Positions 40,885 through 50,339 of a stretch of 64,000 nt of DNA are shown here, one piece after another (within the stretch, counting starts at the first letter, position 1; each line of letters opens with the position of its first letter). The notes under the pieces were generated by a model. It was given only the letters and a program-made list of their open reading frames with translations. It was not told the origin of the DNA and made no database searches. The position numbers were made by a program, and so were the translations under genes. Source of the DNA: Ferdinandcohnia sp036962685 (GTDB lineage Bacteria; Bacillota; Bacilli; Bacillales; Bacillaceae_L); assembly GCF_036962685.1 (NCBI RefSeq), contig NZ_JBALOP010000010.1:66798-130797 (forward strand), written 5' to 3'.

Positions 40885-42891
40885 TTACTTCCTTAGTTCT
40901 TGTACCAGTCTATCCTCATCCCAAATCTCAATTTGCAAATCCTGTGCTTTTGTAAGCTTTGAGCCAGCTGCTTCACCTGCAATTAGAAGATCTGTGCTTT
41001 TACTTACACTTCCTGTAACTTTTCCTCCAAGAGCCTCAATCTCTGCTTTTGCATCATTCCTAGTTAATTGCTCAAGCTTCCCTGTGAGGACGATGGTTTT
41101 TCCAGCAAAGTAGGAATCACTATCTTCCACTGATACAAGCTTAGGACCCTTGTATTCCAAATTAATACCATATTCACGTAGTTCATTTAAAAGATCATGA
41201 ACCTCTGGTTGCTCGAAATAAGTGACAACCGCATCTGCCATTTTTTCCCCGATTTCATTGATTGCCGTCAGTTCTTCCAGAGTAGCAGCCTGAAGCTTAT
41301 CCATTGTTTCGAAGTGCTGTGCTAAGGTCTTTGCAGCCTTTGCCCCCACATGGCGAATTCCTAAACCAAATAATAGCTTTTCTAAGGAATTAGACTTGGA
41401 TGCCTCAATGGCAGTAAGCAAATTATCTACTGATTTTTCACCCATTCGTTCAAGATTAATTAGTTGTTCGTGCGTCAATGTGTAAATATCAGCAACATCG
41501 GCGATTAGTTTTTCAGCAAATAATTGTGAAATAACCTTTTCTCCGAGACCATCAATATTCATTGCATTACGAGAAACGAAATGAATTAAACCTTCCCTAA
41601 TCTGAGCTGGACATTTCGGGTTGATACAGCGTAATGCTACCTCTGTGTCTAGGCGGACTAGCTCACTGTTACATTCAGGACAATGTGTCGGCATGAAGAA
41701 CTCCGACTCATCGCCCGTTCGTTTTTCAACAAGAACATTCACAACCTCTGGAATGATGTCCCCTGCCTTTTTCACAACAACCGAATCTCCAATACGGATA
41801 TCCTTTTCACGGATTAAATCCTCATTATGAAGGGATGCACGCTGAACGGTTGTACCCGCAACACGAACTGGCTCTAAAATCGCAGTTGGTGTAATGACTC
41901 CCGTTCTACCCACACTTAATTCGATATCGATTAATTTGGTAACGACCTCTTCGGCAGGAAACTTATAGGCAATCGCCCAACGCGGACTTTTTGCTGTAAA
42001 ACCAAGCTCATCCTGTTGGTCGAAGGAATCAACCTTTATCACGATTCCATCAATTTCATACGCAAGTGTTGGACGCTTTTCTGTCCATTCCTTAATATAA
42101 CCAAGGATTTCCTCAACGCTTGCACATTTTCTTCGTTCTGGATTTGTTTTAAACCCTGCTTCATCAAGCATATTAAGGCCTTCACTATGTGACTCAACAC
42201 CTAAATTTGTTGTATCAGCAATGGCATATAAAAAGATATCGAGATTACGGCTAGCGGCAATTTTCGGGTCAAGCTGCCTTAATGAACCAGCTGCTGCATT
42301 TCGTGGATTCGCAAATGGTTCTTCCTCATTCTCAAGTCTTGCAGCATTTAGCTTTTCGAATGATTTTCTTGGCATAAACGCCTCCCCACGCACTTCAATA
42401 TCAAGTGCCCTCTTTAAACGAAGAGGTATCGAACGGATTGTTTTTAGATTAACGGTAATATCTTCACCAATTGTCCCATCACCACGAGTTGAGCCTTGGA
42501 CAAAACGCCCTTGCTCATAGCGAAGCGACACAGCAAGACCATCTATCTTTAACTCACACACATAGGAAATAGAATCACCAACTGCCTGTCTAGCACGGCG
42601 GTCAAAATCACGTAAATCCTGCTCATTGAATGCATTTCCTAGACTTAGCATAGGGATTTGGTGTTCTACTTTTCGAAAGGATTCGAGAACCTGCCCTCCG
42701 ACGCGGACGGTAGGAGAATCCCCAGTCTTGAGTTCAGGGTATTCCTCCTCAAGCTGGATTAATTCCCGCATTAACCGATCATATTCTGCGTCTGGTACAG
42801 AGGGATTATCCAATACATGGTATTCATAATTGTATTGATTTAAAAGCTCATGAAGCTCATGAACTCTTTCTTGTGCTGCCATTTTGTCCAT
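40885..42891 (-). CDS. ligA: NAD-dependent DNA ligase LigA
   Basis: Seals nicks in replication and repair, using NAD. The 668-residue length equals B. subtilis LigA. The adenylated lysine is Lys115 in CELKIDGLA; the zinc cysteines (CPECNSEL then CINPKC) are near residues 408-432; helix-hairpin-helix repeats lie at about 445-580 and a BRCT domain at about 590-668. ATG 42891 with GGAGAGG ahead is preferred. The frame stays open 37 codons further upstream into dispersed element A copy 3, but that region has no homologue among ligases. Confidence 0.96.
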   Translation of the reverse strand: MDKMAAQERVHELHELLNQYNYEYHVLDNPSVPDAEYDRLMRELIQLEEEYPELKTGDSPTVRVGGQVLESFRKVEHQIPMLSLGNAFNEQDLRDFDRRARQAVGDSISYVCELKIDGLAVSLRYEQGRFVQGSTRGDGTIGEDITVNLKTIRSIPLRLKRALDIEVRGEAFMPRKSFEKLNAARLENEEEPFANPRNAAAGSLRQLDPKIAASRNLDIFLYAIADTTNLGVESHSEGLNMLDEAGFKTNPERRKCASVEEILGYIKEWTEKRPTLAYEIDGIVIKVDSFDQQDELGFTAKSPRWAIAYKFPAEEVVTKLIDIELSVGRTGVITPTAILEPVRVAGTTVQRASLHNEDLIREKDIRIGDSVVVKKAGDIIPEVVNVLVEKRTGDESEFFMPTHCPECNSELVRLDTEVALRCINPKCPAQIREGLIHFVSRNAMNIDGLGEKVISQLFAEKLIADVADIYTLTHEQLINLERMGEKSVDNLLTAIEASKSNSLEKLLFGLGIRHVGAKAAKTLAQHFETMDKLQAATLEELTAINEIGEKMADAVVTYFEQPEVHDLLNELREYGINLEYKGPKLVSVEDSDSYFAGKTIVLTGKLEQLTRNDAKAEIEALGGKVTGSVSKSTDLLIAGEAAGSKLTKAQDLQIEIWDEDRLVQELRK

Positions 42892-42907
42892 AGATCCAAT
42901 CCTCTCC

Positions 42908-43095
42908 TTAATCAAATGCGCCATAGCGTATTTGCGCCCGATTTTTTTCGAGCTTGCCTCGAAAAATTTCCTTTGAAAAATCGTGGCATCCGCCGGAGGC
43001 ATTAACTTTATTTAGTCAGGGGTCAAACCCCAAACTGAATTGTTTAGTTCTATTGCATTAGCATTAACTTTGATATAGGACTCTACTGAATAAAG
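42908..43095 (-). repeat. dispersed 5'-leader element A, copy 3 (short form)
   Basis: Lies between pcrA and ligA. Its entry arms (CTGAATAAAGTTAAT and ATTAACTTTATTTAG) enclose about 65 bases that include AGGGGTCAAACCCC. The core GCCTCCGGCGGATGCCACGA and the terminal CAAATACGCTATGGCGCATTTG follow. It ends 17 nt before the ligA start codon. In-frame reading gives FEASSKKIGRKYAMAHLI. Confidence 0.88.
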
Positions 43096-45324
43096 TTAAT
43101 TTGTCTTTGTGATTGGAGCAAATTTTGCAAGTAATCGTTTGATTCCTGTTGGACTAGGGAATGCAATGTCCAATTCCTTCGATTCCCCTTCTCCTTTTAC
43201 ACTAACAACCGTACCAATTCCCCATTTTTTATGCTCAGCCTTGTCTCCAACCTTCCAGCCAATTTCATCTCCACCAGTTGACTGTGCAATTGGTCTGGAG
43301 AATACTTTTCGTTCAGGTTGTCTCGATGGCGAAGATGATGAAGAAAACGGAGTACGCATTTGCTGTCTGCGCTGTTCACCTAAATCTTCAAGAAGCTCTT
43401 CTGGAATTTCCGCAATGAAACGGGACACTGGATTCATTGAAGTACGGCCATATAGAGTTCTCATTTGGGCATTCGATATATATAGCTCTTCCTCTGCCCT
43501 TGTGATTCCCACATACGCAAGTCGTCGTTCTTCTTCCATTTCAGCCTCTTCCATTAAGGAACGACTATGCGGGAAGACTCCTTCTTCCATGCCCATCAAA
43601 AAGACGACAGGAAATTCAAGTCCCTTTGCTGAGTGCAAGGTCATCAGGACAACAGCATTATTTTTATCATTTTCATCTTCATCAAGCTTATCAATGTCTG
43701 CTACCAATGCTAAATCCGTTAAAAAGGCCACAAGACTCTTATCATCATTAGCCTTCTCAAAGTTTTGTGTAACAGATAAAAATTCTTCTATGTTTTCGAT
43801 TCGGCTTTGAGATTCAAGTGTTTTTTCAGTCTTCAACACTTCTAGGTATCCAGTCTTCTCTAATACGTTCTCCACCAATTCAGTAACCGATAAATAATCC
43901 TGCATCTGGCCCCAATTATGGATTAAATCACGAAACTCACGTAATGAATTAGTTATTTTCGCACTTAAACCGATTTGCTCAACCTCCTGCAAAGCTTGGA
44001 AGATTGATAGGTCCTGAGCAATTGCATAGTTTGCAATTTTATCAATCGAGGTTGCGCCAATTCCACGCTTCGGCACATTAATAATTCTCGCTAAACTAAT
44101 ATCATCATCTGGATTTGAAATAACGCGTAAGTATGCCAAAATATCCTTGATTTCCTTACGGTCATAGAACTTAATACCGCCGACAATCTGATAGTTGATA
44201 TTAGATTTAAGCAACACTTCCTCCATTACACGGGATTGTGCATTGGTTCGATATAAAATCGCGATATCTTTATAGGAACGTTTTCCGCCATTTACGAGTT
44301 CACGTATTTTTCCGGCTACAAATTGCGCTTCTCCGGACTCACTGTCCGCACGATAATAGAAAAGCTTATTCCCTTCATCATTCTCCGTCCAAAGATTTTT
44401 TGCTTTACGATTCATATTATTTTGGATGACCTGATTAGCCGCCTTAAGTATTCGTTGTGTTGAACGATAATTTTGTTCAAGAAGAATTACTTTAGCATGT
44501 TTGTAGTCCTTTTCAAATGAAAGGATATTGGCGATATCCGCCCCACGCCAACGATAGATGGACTGATCAGAATCCCCTACAACACATAAATTCTTAAATC
44601 TTGATGCAAGGAGCTGAACTAAGATATACTGTGCACGGTTTGTATCCTGATACTCGTCCACATGGATATATTGAAACTTCCGTTGATAGAATTCTAGCAC
44701 TTCTGGAACTCGCTGGAAAAGCTGAATCGTAGTCATAATGAGATCATCAAAATCAAGTGCCTGGTTTTTGCGAAGGCGTTTTTGGTACAACTTATAGACA
44801 TCACTAACAATTTGCTCGTACATGCCACCCGCTGTTTTCTCATACTCATCAGGTGTTTGTAATTCATTTTTCGCACTACTAATTGTGCCAAGAATCGAAC
44901 GTGGATCAAATTTCTTCGGATCGATGTTTTTCTCTTTTAAAATATTTTTGATAACCGAAAGTTGGTCGGTTGTATCCAAAATTGAAAAGTTACGGCTGAA
45001 CCCCATCCGGTCGATATCTCTTCGTAAAATTCGAACGCACATGGAGTGAAACGTTGAAATCCAAATGTCTTCAGCCGCACCCCCTAAGATCGCTTGAACA
45101 CGCTCCTTCATCTCACGAGCTGCCTTGTTCGTGAAGGTGATCGCCAAAATATTCCATGGAGCTATTTCCTTTTCCACCATTAAATACGCAATACGGTGTG
45201 TCAGAACTCGAGTCTTTCCACTCCCCGCACCCGCCATAATTAAAAGTGGACCATCTGTTGCTTTAACCGCTTCTTGTTGTTGTTCGTTTAATCCCGCTAA
45301 CAATTTATTGCTGATAAATTGCAA
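43096..45324 (-). CDS. pcrA: ATP-dependent DNA helicase PcrA (UvrD family)
   Basis: A 3'-5' helicase essential in Bacillus for repair, plasmid replication and clearing of RecA filaments and stalled polymerases. The 742-residue protein has Walker A AGAGSGKTR near residue 30, motif Ia ITFTNKAAREMKER, DEYQDTN (motif II) near 223, GDSDQSIYRWRGAD (motif III), and VALMTLHSAKGLEFP-like and VGITRAEEELY motifs. The C-terminal Tudor-like domain (WKVGDKAEHKKWGIGTVVSV) binds RNA polymerase. I choose the TTG at 45324, where the B. subtilis protein starts; ATG 45345 is an alternative. Element A copy 4 is in the leader. Confidence 0.95.
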   Translation of the reverse strand: MQFISNKLLAGLNEQQQEAVKATDGPLLIMAGAGSGKTRVLTHRIAYLMVEKEIAPWNILAITFTNKAAREMKERVQAILGGAAEDIWISTFHSMCVRILRRDIDRMGFSRNFSILDTTDQLSVIKNILKEKNIDPKKFDPRSILGTISSAKNELQTPDEYEKTAGGMYEQIVSDVYKLYQKRLRKNQALDFDDLIMTTIQLFQRVPEVLEFYQRKFQYIHVDEYQDTNRAQYILVQLLASRFKNLCVVGDSDQSIYRWRGADIANILSFEKDYKHAKVILLEQNYRSTQRILKAANQVIQNNMNRKAKNLWTENDEGNKLFYYRADSESGEAQFVAGKIRELVNGGKRSYKDIAILYRTNAQSRVMEEVLLKSNINYQIVGGIKFYDRKEIKDILAYLRVISNPDDDISLARIINVPKRGIGATSIDKIANYAIAQDLSIFQALQEVEQIGLSAKITNSLREFRDLIHNWGQMQDYLSVTELVENVLEKTGYLEVLKTEKTLESQSRIENIEEFLSVTQNFEKANDDKSLVAFLTDLALVADIDKLDEDENDKNNAVVLMTLHSAKGLEFPVVFLMGMEEGVFPHSRSLMEEAEMEEERRLAYVGITRAEEELYISNAQMRTLYGRTSMNPVSRFIAEIPEELLEDLGEQRRQQMRTPFSSSSSPSRQPERKVFSRPIAQSTGGDEIGWKVGDKAEHKKWGIGTVVSVKGEGESKELDIAFPSPTGIKRLLAKFAPITKTN

Positions 45325-45346
45325 CTTCTTCACCGTCCTATTCATA

Positions 45347-45450
45347 ATCAAATACGCCTTGGCGTATTTGCGCCCAGAATTTTTCGAGCTTGCTCGAAAA
45401 ATACCTTTAAAAATCTGTGGCATCCGCCGGAGGCTATAATTTTATACATT
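45347..45450 (-). repeat. dispersed 5'-leader element A, copy 4 (short, truncated form)
   Basis: Lies between pcrB and pcrA. The core GCCTCCGGCGGATGCCACAG, the small hairpin CGAGCAAGCTCG and the terminal AAATACGCCAAGGCGTATTTG are present; the entry arm hairpin is reduced to a degenerate TATAATTTTATAC. It ends 23 nt before the TTG start of pcrA. Confidence 0.85.
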
Positions 45451-45519
45451 CGGGGTTTTAAACTTGAATGAATCGAACATACATTCTATTTTACCCGATT
45501 TGCTAATAAATTTCCATGC

Positions 45520-46206
45520 TTATCCCTTAACAGCTTGTACTGTTTTTAAAGCTGTATTTAAGTCTTCATAAATACTATTTCCAACGACAACTGTGTCTGC
45601 GTGTCTGCCCATCTCTTTTGCTTGCTGGGCAGTCTTTATTCCACCGCCATAAAACAGTTTTGTTGTTTGTAGATTGTTTTTGACTGCCTCTACGACTTCT
45701 ATATCGCCATAGGTTCCGCTATATTCTAAGTAAAAAATCGGGAGCGAAAACATTTTCTCCGCCATTATAGCATAGGCGATCGTTTCATCCTTCGTTAGGG
45801 AAGCATTGGCACGCGTAAGTTTAGCTGCCTTGCAGTCTTCGTTCAGGATGCAATAACCTTGCATAATCATTTCATCCCAATTCATAACTTCCCCATATTC
45901 CTTAACCGCCTCATGATGCAGGCCCATCATCCATCTTGTGTCACTGCTATTTAAAACGGTTGGAATAAAATATAAATCAAAGCCAGGTGTGACTGACTCT
46001 ATATTTGAAATTTCTAAAACAGCAGGTACCGTGTGGCGTCGGATTCGGGACATGAGGTGAAGGACATTGTCTAGCGTCACCCCATCCGTTCCACCAACTA
46101 TAATCGCATCAGTACCAGATTCACAAATTGCGTCTAAATGTTCATCGCTGATTTCCTTATTTGGATCCAGCTTAAAAACATGTCTCCATTCTCTAAAATC
46201 GTACAT
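45520..46206 (-). CDS. pcrB: heptaprenylglyceryl phosphate synthase PcrB
   Basis: Joins heptaprenyl diphosphate to glycerol-1-phosphate, giving an archaeal-type ether lipid precursor. The 228-residue TIM barrel equals the B. subtilis length. It starts MYDFREWRHVFKLDP; GTDAIIVGGTDGVT near residues 30-43 and FYLEYSGTYGD near 160-170 are family signatures, with the phosphate-binding YGGGI near 188. ATG 46206 is preferred because GGAGG is six bases ahead and it fits the family N terminus. It heads pcrB-pcrA-ligA-camS. Confidence 0.95.
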   Translation of the reverse strand: MYDFREWRHVFKLDPNKEISDEHLDAICESGTDAIIVGGTDGVTLDNVLHLMSRIRRHTVPAVLEISNIESVTPGFDLYFIPTVLNSSDTRWMMGLHHEAVKEYGEVMNWDEMIMQGYCILNEDCKAAKLTRANASLTKDETIAYAIMAEKMFSLPIFYLEYSGTYGDIEVVEAVKNNLQTTKLFYGGGIKTAQQAKEMGRHADTVVVGNSIYEDLNTALKTVQAVKG

Positions 46207-46320
46207 GAAGATCCTCCATTCATCTTTCCATTCCTCCATTATAACAAAACTACACGCATCTATTAATACCTAGGTGGATTTCGCAAAAAATGTAATAATT
46301 AGATGGCGGCTGATGAGTTT

Positions 46321-46632
46321 GGTAGGTAGAATCACATAAGCACCTTATTTAATTTCACTTTTGGATATGACAAAATCCTCTTTATCATTGGACTTTTGGT
46401 TGATAATGGTAAAGGTCATAGTAGAAACATCATATATAAACGGACTATTGGATAATAAAGGAAATGCCATAAACATAAACCTCACTTATAAATGGATATT
46501 TGTATGAATCTGGAAAAACTCATAGCATAAACTTCATTTACGAACAAACATTTGTATTATTTTGGTAAAAGCCTTGAGTTAAACTTTGTTATGATTTGTG
46601 ATGAACTTTGAAAAATCCTGCTTTTAGAAAAT
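46321..46632. repeat. 52-bp AT-rich tandem array (family R3), about six units
   Basis: Units beginning AAAC lie at 46425, 46477, 46529 and 46581, exactly 52 apart, with weaker units from 46373 and 46321. The shared pattern is AAACNTCATTTATAAAC, then GGATATTTGTAT or a similar stretch. Identity between units is modest. The array fills the gap between pcrB and yerC; no gene is visible. Confidence 0.8.
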
Positions 46633-46639
46633 TCCAAAG

Positions 46640-46673
46640 AAAAAAGCCGAAACCCCAAGGCTTCAGCTTTTCC
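46640..46673 (-). terminator. intrinsic terminator of the yerC gene
   Basis: Minus-strand AAAGCTGAAGCC pairs with GGTTTCGGCTTT with G-U pairs and six T follow, just after the stop codon. Confidence 0.82.
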
Positions 46674-46680
46674 GCATCCA

Positions 46681-46983
46681 TTATTTTTTTTCCAATTCTT
46701 TCACACGGTCGAGCGCCATTTGATAGGCATCGTTCCCGTAGTTTAAGCAACGCTTTACACGTGAAATGGTTGCTGTACTTGCTCCTGTTTCTGTTTCAAT
46801 CTTATGGTATGTGTTCCCTTCTTGAAGCATTCTAGCTACTTCAAGGCGTTGAGCCAATGACTGAATTTCATTTACAGTACATAAATCATCAAAGAATCGA
46901 TAGCACTCCTCAAGGTCATTCAGTGAAAGGACTGCATTAAATAATTGATCAAGTTCTTTCCCACGTAATTTGTCAATTTGCAT
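46681..46983 (-). CDS. yerC: YerC/YecD family TrpR-like regulator
   Basis: A 100-residue DNA-binding protein of the YerC/YecD group, similar to the Trp repressor. The helix-turn-helix is visible as VARMLQEGNTYHKIETETGASTATISRVKRCL near residues 48-79. Its regulon is not known. It lies downstream of yerB as in B. subtilis, 34 nt after it, while yerD is missing here. Confidence 0.92.
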   Translation of the reverse strand: MQIDKLRGKELDQLFNAVLSLNDLEECYRFFDDLCTVNEIQSLAQRLEVARMLQEGNTYHKIETETGASTATISRVKRCLNYGNDAYQMALDRVKELEKK

Positions 46984-47016
46984 ATAGATTAGTATCTCCC
47001 TTATTATGATGTTTTT

Positions 47017-48066
47017 TTAATTTCCAAACGAAACGGCACCTGGGATTCCTGGTGATGTTGGAATTATATTAATCCATGTTTTTCCTGGTACAAAGCCTAC
47101 TTCTTCCCCATTTGCAAAAGGAACAATTCGTCCCTCAACATTTCTCCATTCAATTTCCTGTGCTTTTCCTTCTTGAAGCAAATAGCCTTTTCCTCCAGAT
47201 GTTATATCAATCGCACGTCTACCATAATCATCAATAAGTCGATGATTCATCTCAACGATAAGTACATTATCCAGTAAAACCGGTGTATTCGTTTCTCGGT
47301 CTACAGTTTGAGCGCCTCCGCTATAACGCTCATACTTCCCTTTATCTTGATTAAAGTCATAGACTGCAGCAAAAATATCTCTTGATGAATAGGACACTCG
47401 AACATGCTCAGCTGGTGTTCCTTCAATACCACCTACTTCATCTTCTGATAAAAATCCAAAGCTTGGAACATCATCTTTCATTGAATATCCTTGTTTGTCT
47501 GCCCCTTCAAGAATATTTTCAAATGAAATATACGAGTTATGTGGAGCAACGTTATGGTTAGCCCTCCAAAATAGAGTACCATCATACACCATTCCATTAA
47601 TGTTATCGACTTGCCCGCTATTTAATATTTGCTGGGCTTCAGGGCTCCAACCGTGTGCCACATATAGGGCATCAAAACCTTTGCTCAACTCAATATAATA
47701 ATCTCTCGCACTACGAACAGGTCCAATAATCTCTGGTTTCTCACTTTGGAACACAGCAAGGAAGCGTGTAACATCTCCCTCAGCTAACACTTCATACACG
47801 ACATCAGCCATGTGTAAACCTGATTGTGGCCGTGCTTGCGGATGATTGTTAACCATAACAGCAAAAGGACGGTTATTTACATCATCATTTGTTTCAATCC
47901 CGGTCAGTGGGAAAATATGTTCAAACTCTTGGGTTGGTTCTTCTTTTGCAACCGGCTCCGTCTGCTTTGGTTCATGCTCATCCTGCTGCTTCGCTGCTTC
48001 TTTATTACTACATGCTGCGCTAAGAAGTAATAGGAAAATTCCTAGAATGTATAAAGTCTTTTTCAT
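47017..48066 (-). CDS. yerB: YerB lipoprotein with DUF3048 domains
   Basis: A 349-residue lipoprotein with lipobox LSAAC near residues 14-18, then an acidic linker. The family's N-terminal domain starts FPLTGIETNDDVNNRPFAVMVNNHPQARPQSGL and a C-terminal domain begins after residue 210. Its function is unknown. ATG 48066 starts the signal peptide; a GTG four codons upstream is an alternative closer to the AAAGG sequence. Confidence 0.9.
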   Translation of the reverse strand: MKKTLYILGIFLLLLSAACSNKEAAKQQDEHEPKQTEPVAKEEPTQEFEHIFPLTGIETNDDVNNRPFAVMVNNHPQARPQSGLHMADVVYEVLAEGDVTRFLAVFQSEKPEIIGPVRSARDYYIELSKGFDALYVAHGWSPEAQQILNSGQVDNINGMVYDGTLFWRANHNVAPHNSYISFENILEGADKQGYSMKDDVPSFGFLSEDEVGGIEGTPAEHVRVSYSSRDIFAAVYDFNQDKGKYERYSGGAQTVDRETNTPVLLDNVLIVEMNHRLIDDYGRRAIDITSGGKGYLLQEGKAQEIEWRNVEGRIVPFANGEEVGFVPGKTWINIIPTSPGIPGAVSFGN

Positions 48067-48146
48067 TATCGAGCACACAACCTTTATTAAATTAAATTAA
48101 ATGTAACTTGATAAATTTGTTTCACACTGCTGAATCCTTTTATATT

Positions 48147-49889
48147 TTAACGCATTATTGACGGAAAGAGTACTATTTTGTTCATGACATCGTAAATCCC
48201 TTGAGGTGTGATGCGAATATACGGCAAATGTGTAGACGACAAAAACGTCAATGTATAGATTGGATCACTATGGCTGTACCCACGTTCCCGTACTAAATGA
48301 ACAAATTCCTTCTCGAGCGAACTTAATTCTACCACCGATTTTGCAGATGTAACTCCCCCTAAGTCCAAAGGAATCTCATGTAAAACCTTACCGTTTTCAG
48401 TTAGGACAATACCACCACCAATTTCTTTCATCCGATTAAAGGCAAGGAGCATATCATTTTTATTTTTACCAATTAGTACAAAATCACCCGTATTTGAAAA
48501 AGAACTTGCAAATCCGGAGATACGCTTAGCAAAACCTTTCACAATCGTGTTGACACGCCATTTTCCTTCACGGTCCAAAAGCATCAGGAAGCTTTCATCA
48601 TGAGCCATTGAAAGTTCATCATAGGAGGCATCAATGGTAATCGAATATGGCTTCATAATCACGGCATTTTCCATCTTCATCCCAAATGGCATTGAAAACT
48701 GAAGGTCATCTAGTGTTAGTTCCCAGTTTGTTGCAAGATTTGAAAAACCTTGGCCACTCCATGGAAATTCCGGAAATGCATTCATGTCTTTATTATCCCG
48801 CTTTACCCAGACACCTTTAGCAAGAACTGATTCAGGTGTGGGATTGTCTTTTGCTGATAAAATATTTAGGTTTGCGATTCTTCCTGTTGCAATCATCCCA
48901 TGGAGGTTCTCCATATTGTAATGCCTGGCAACATTAATCGTCGCCATATTGTAAGCATCGATGATTGGAACGCCTTTTTCAATTGCAATTTTAATCATGT
49001 TATCAATGATTCCCTGCCCGTAAAACGCCGGCGGTGAGCCATCAGTAGTAAAGATGAATTTATCATATTGATCAATGCCAATTTCATGAATTTCATCTAA
49101 AATTTTCGGCAAGTCTGGACGAATCGATGAGTATCTTAATGAGGTCGTGTATCCTTGAAGCAGACGATTCAATACATCTGTTCCAGTCATGGATTCATGA
49201 TCACAATCAGCTCCCAATAGCATCATTTTTGCTAGCGTTCTTTCCGAGGCACCTGGAAAATGCCCTTCTACCTTTTTACCAATCCTCTTTGTTTCTTGAA
49301 TCCAATGGAGCATAAGGTCATCGCCGTCAAGCAGCTTTGGCCATCCTGTCAATTCTCCACCTTGAACAACTGAGTCATGCTCAATCCAGCTTAGCACATT
49401 TCCATTTGAAAATGCTTGTTCCTCATGATGGATTTCGGTCTGAGGATCGTATCGGCACCACCAATACATGGTAACAGGAAGTTTTTTCATTTCTTCCAAA
49501 AAAGAAAACGCTTTCTTTTTTGCCGTTTGTAAGGCAAGTACTAAGTTATCATTGATGATTGTTGTCGTCCCTGTTTGGGATGCATATTGAGCAAATGAGT
49601 GGGGATTATATAAATGAAAAGAATGTGCATGAGGTTCAATGTAACCTGGCACGACAAATTTCCCATCACACTCTACTACTTCACAGTCAGTGAGTTTTGA
49701 TGGCAGCTGCTGACCAACATACACAATGCGATCTTGGTAAATCCAAATATGTGCGTTGATCCATTTCTTTAACATTTGATTTAAGTATGTGACATTTTTT
49801 AATAGAATCGTTGGTGATTTTTTTCCATCTATGACAGCAACATGTTCTCGAAGTTGCTTATTTTTCCAGCGGTATCGTTGCCCAACCAT
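48147..49889 (-). CDS. yerA: adenine deaminase-like protein YerA
   Basis: A 580-residue member of the amidohydrolase superfamily, the adenine deaminase group. The metal motif appears as EPHAHSFHLYNP near residues 90-101, later EGHFPGAS near 232, DHES near 252, and the aspartate in FTTDGSPPAF near 296. The C-terminal domain (from about 400) is that of AdeC-type enzymes. B. subtilis YerA has the same length but its activity is uncertain. ATG 49889 with GGAGAG ahead is preferred to an upstream TTG. It sits next to purD, where purine salvage would fit. Confidence 0.9.
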   Translation of the reverse strand: MVGQRYRWKNKQLREHVAVIDGKKSPTILLKNVTYLNQMLKKWINAHIWIYQDRIVYVGQQLPSKLTDCEVVECDGKFVVPGYIEPHAHSFHLYNPHSFAQYASQTGTTTIINDNLVLALQTAKKKAFSFLEEMKKLPVTMYWWCRYDPQTEIHHEEQAFSNGNVLSWIEHDSVVQGGELTGWPKLLDGDDLMLHWIQETKRIGKKVEGHFPGASERTLAKMMLLGADCDHESMTGTDVLNRLLQGYTTSLRYSSIRPDLPKILDEIHEIGIDQYDKFIFTTDGSPPAFYGQGIIDNMIKIAIEKGVPIIDAYNMATINVARHYNMENLHGMIATGRIANLNILSAKDNPTPESVLAKGVWVKRDNKDMNAFPEFPWSGQGFSNLATNWELTLDDLQFSMPFGMKMENAVIMKPYSITIDASYDELSMAHDESFLMLLDREGKWRVNTIVKGFAKRISGFASSFSNTGDFVLIGKNKNDMLLAFNRMKEIGGGIVLTENGKVLHEIPLDLGGVTSAKSVVELSSLEKEFVHLVRERGYSHSDPIYTLTFLSSTHLPYIRITPQGIYDVMNKIVLFPSIMR

Positions 49890-50037
49890 TAACCATCTCT
49901 CCAATCTCAGCTAAAACTCCATGGAAGCGCTTTACATTATAGTACCATATTAATCGATTTAGTGCATTAAAGACTTTGTGAAAATTTGTAAAAATTTCTA
50001 AGGTCCTTTGTAAAGATATGCGAACGGAGGTAATCAT

Positions 50038-50295
50038 ATGAAACCGAATATCGGGCTTATTAATGCGATGGTACGGATCACTTGTGGGTTTACGATGCTT
50101 GCTTGGGCAACATCAAAAATGGTAAAACGCCCTTGGCGTCAAAGCTTTCTTTTGGTCGCATTGCTTGGAGGAATGAAAGTAGCTGAGGGGATAACTCGTT
50201 TTTGTCCGCTTACGGCTCTCTTTTATGAATATTGTGAAAGAAAACAAGAGGAGCCAGAACCACAAAAGCAGCTTCCTCCGGTTAATCCATCATAA
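50038..50295 (+). CDS. DUF2892 family small membrane protein
   Basis: An 85-residue protein with two hydrophobic segments (about residues 12-26 and 37-54) and the family signatures NIGLINAMVRITCG at the N terminus and GGMKVAEGITRFCPL near 43-57. The charged Pro/Glu/Gln tail is cytoplasmic. The function is unknown. RBS CGGAGG is seven bases before ATG. It is transcribed opposite to its neighbours and ends at a bidirectional terminator. Confidence 0.85.
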   Translation: MKPNIGLINAMVRITCGFTMLAWATSKMVKRPWRQSFLLVALLGGMKVAEGITRFCPLTALFYEYCERKQEEPEPQKQLPPVNPS

Positions 50296-50328
50296 AAAAG
50301 GTAAGAGGGCGATCCTCTTACCTTTTTG
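50293..50328. terminator. bidirectional intrinsic terminator
   Basis: AAAAAAGGTAAGAGG pairs with CCTCTTACCTTTTT over a five-base loop. It serves the DUF2892 gene and the purine operon. Confidence 0.92.
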
Positions 50329-50339
50329 TATTTGTATCT

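Noticed and set aside
42892..43002. N-terminal extension of LigA by 37 residues
   Set aside because: It encodes repeat element A, lacks a ribosome binding site and is absent from known ligases; the internal ATG at 42891 has a good site and gives the family length.
43109..43810. Long open frame of 233 codons opposite pcrA
   Set aside because: It is the antisense of a strongly conserved gene; no ribosome binding site and no recognisable domain.
45325..45423. N-terminal extension of PcrA
   Set aside because: It comes from element A copy 4; the TTG at 45324, or ATG 45345, gives the usual PcrA start.
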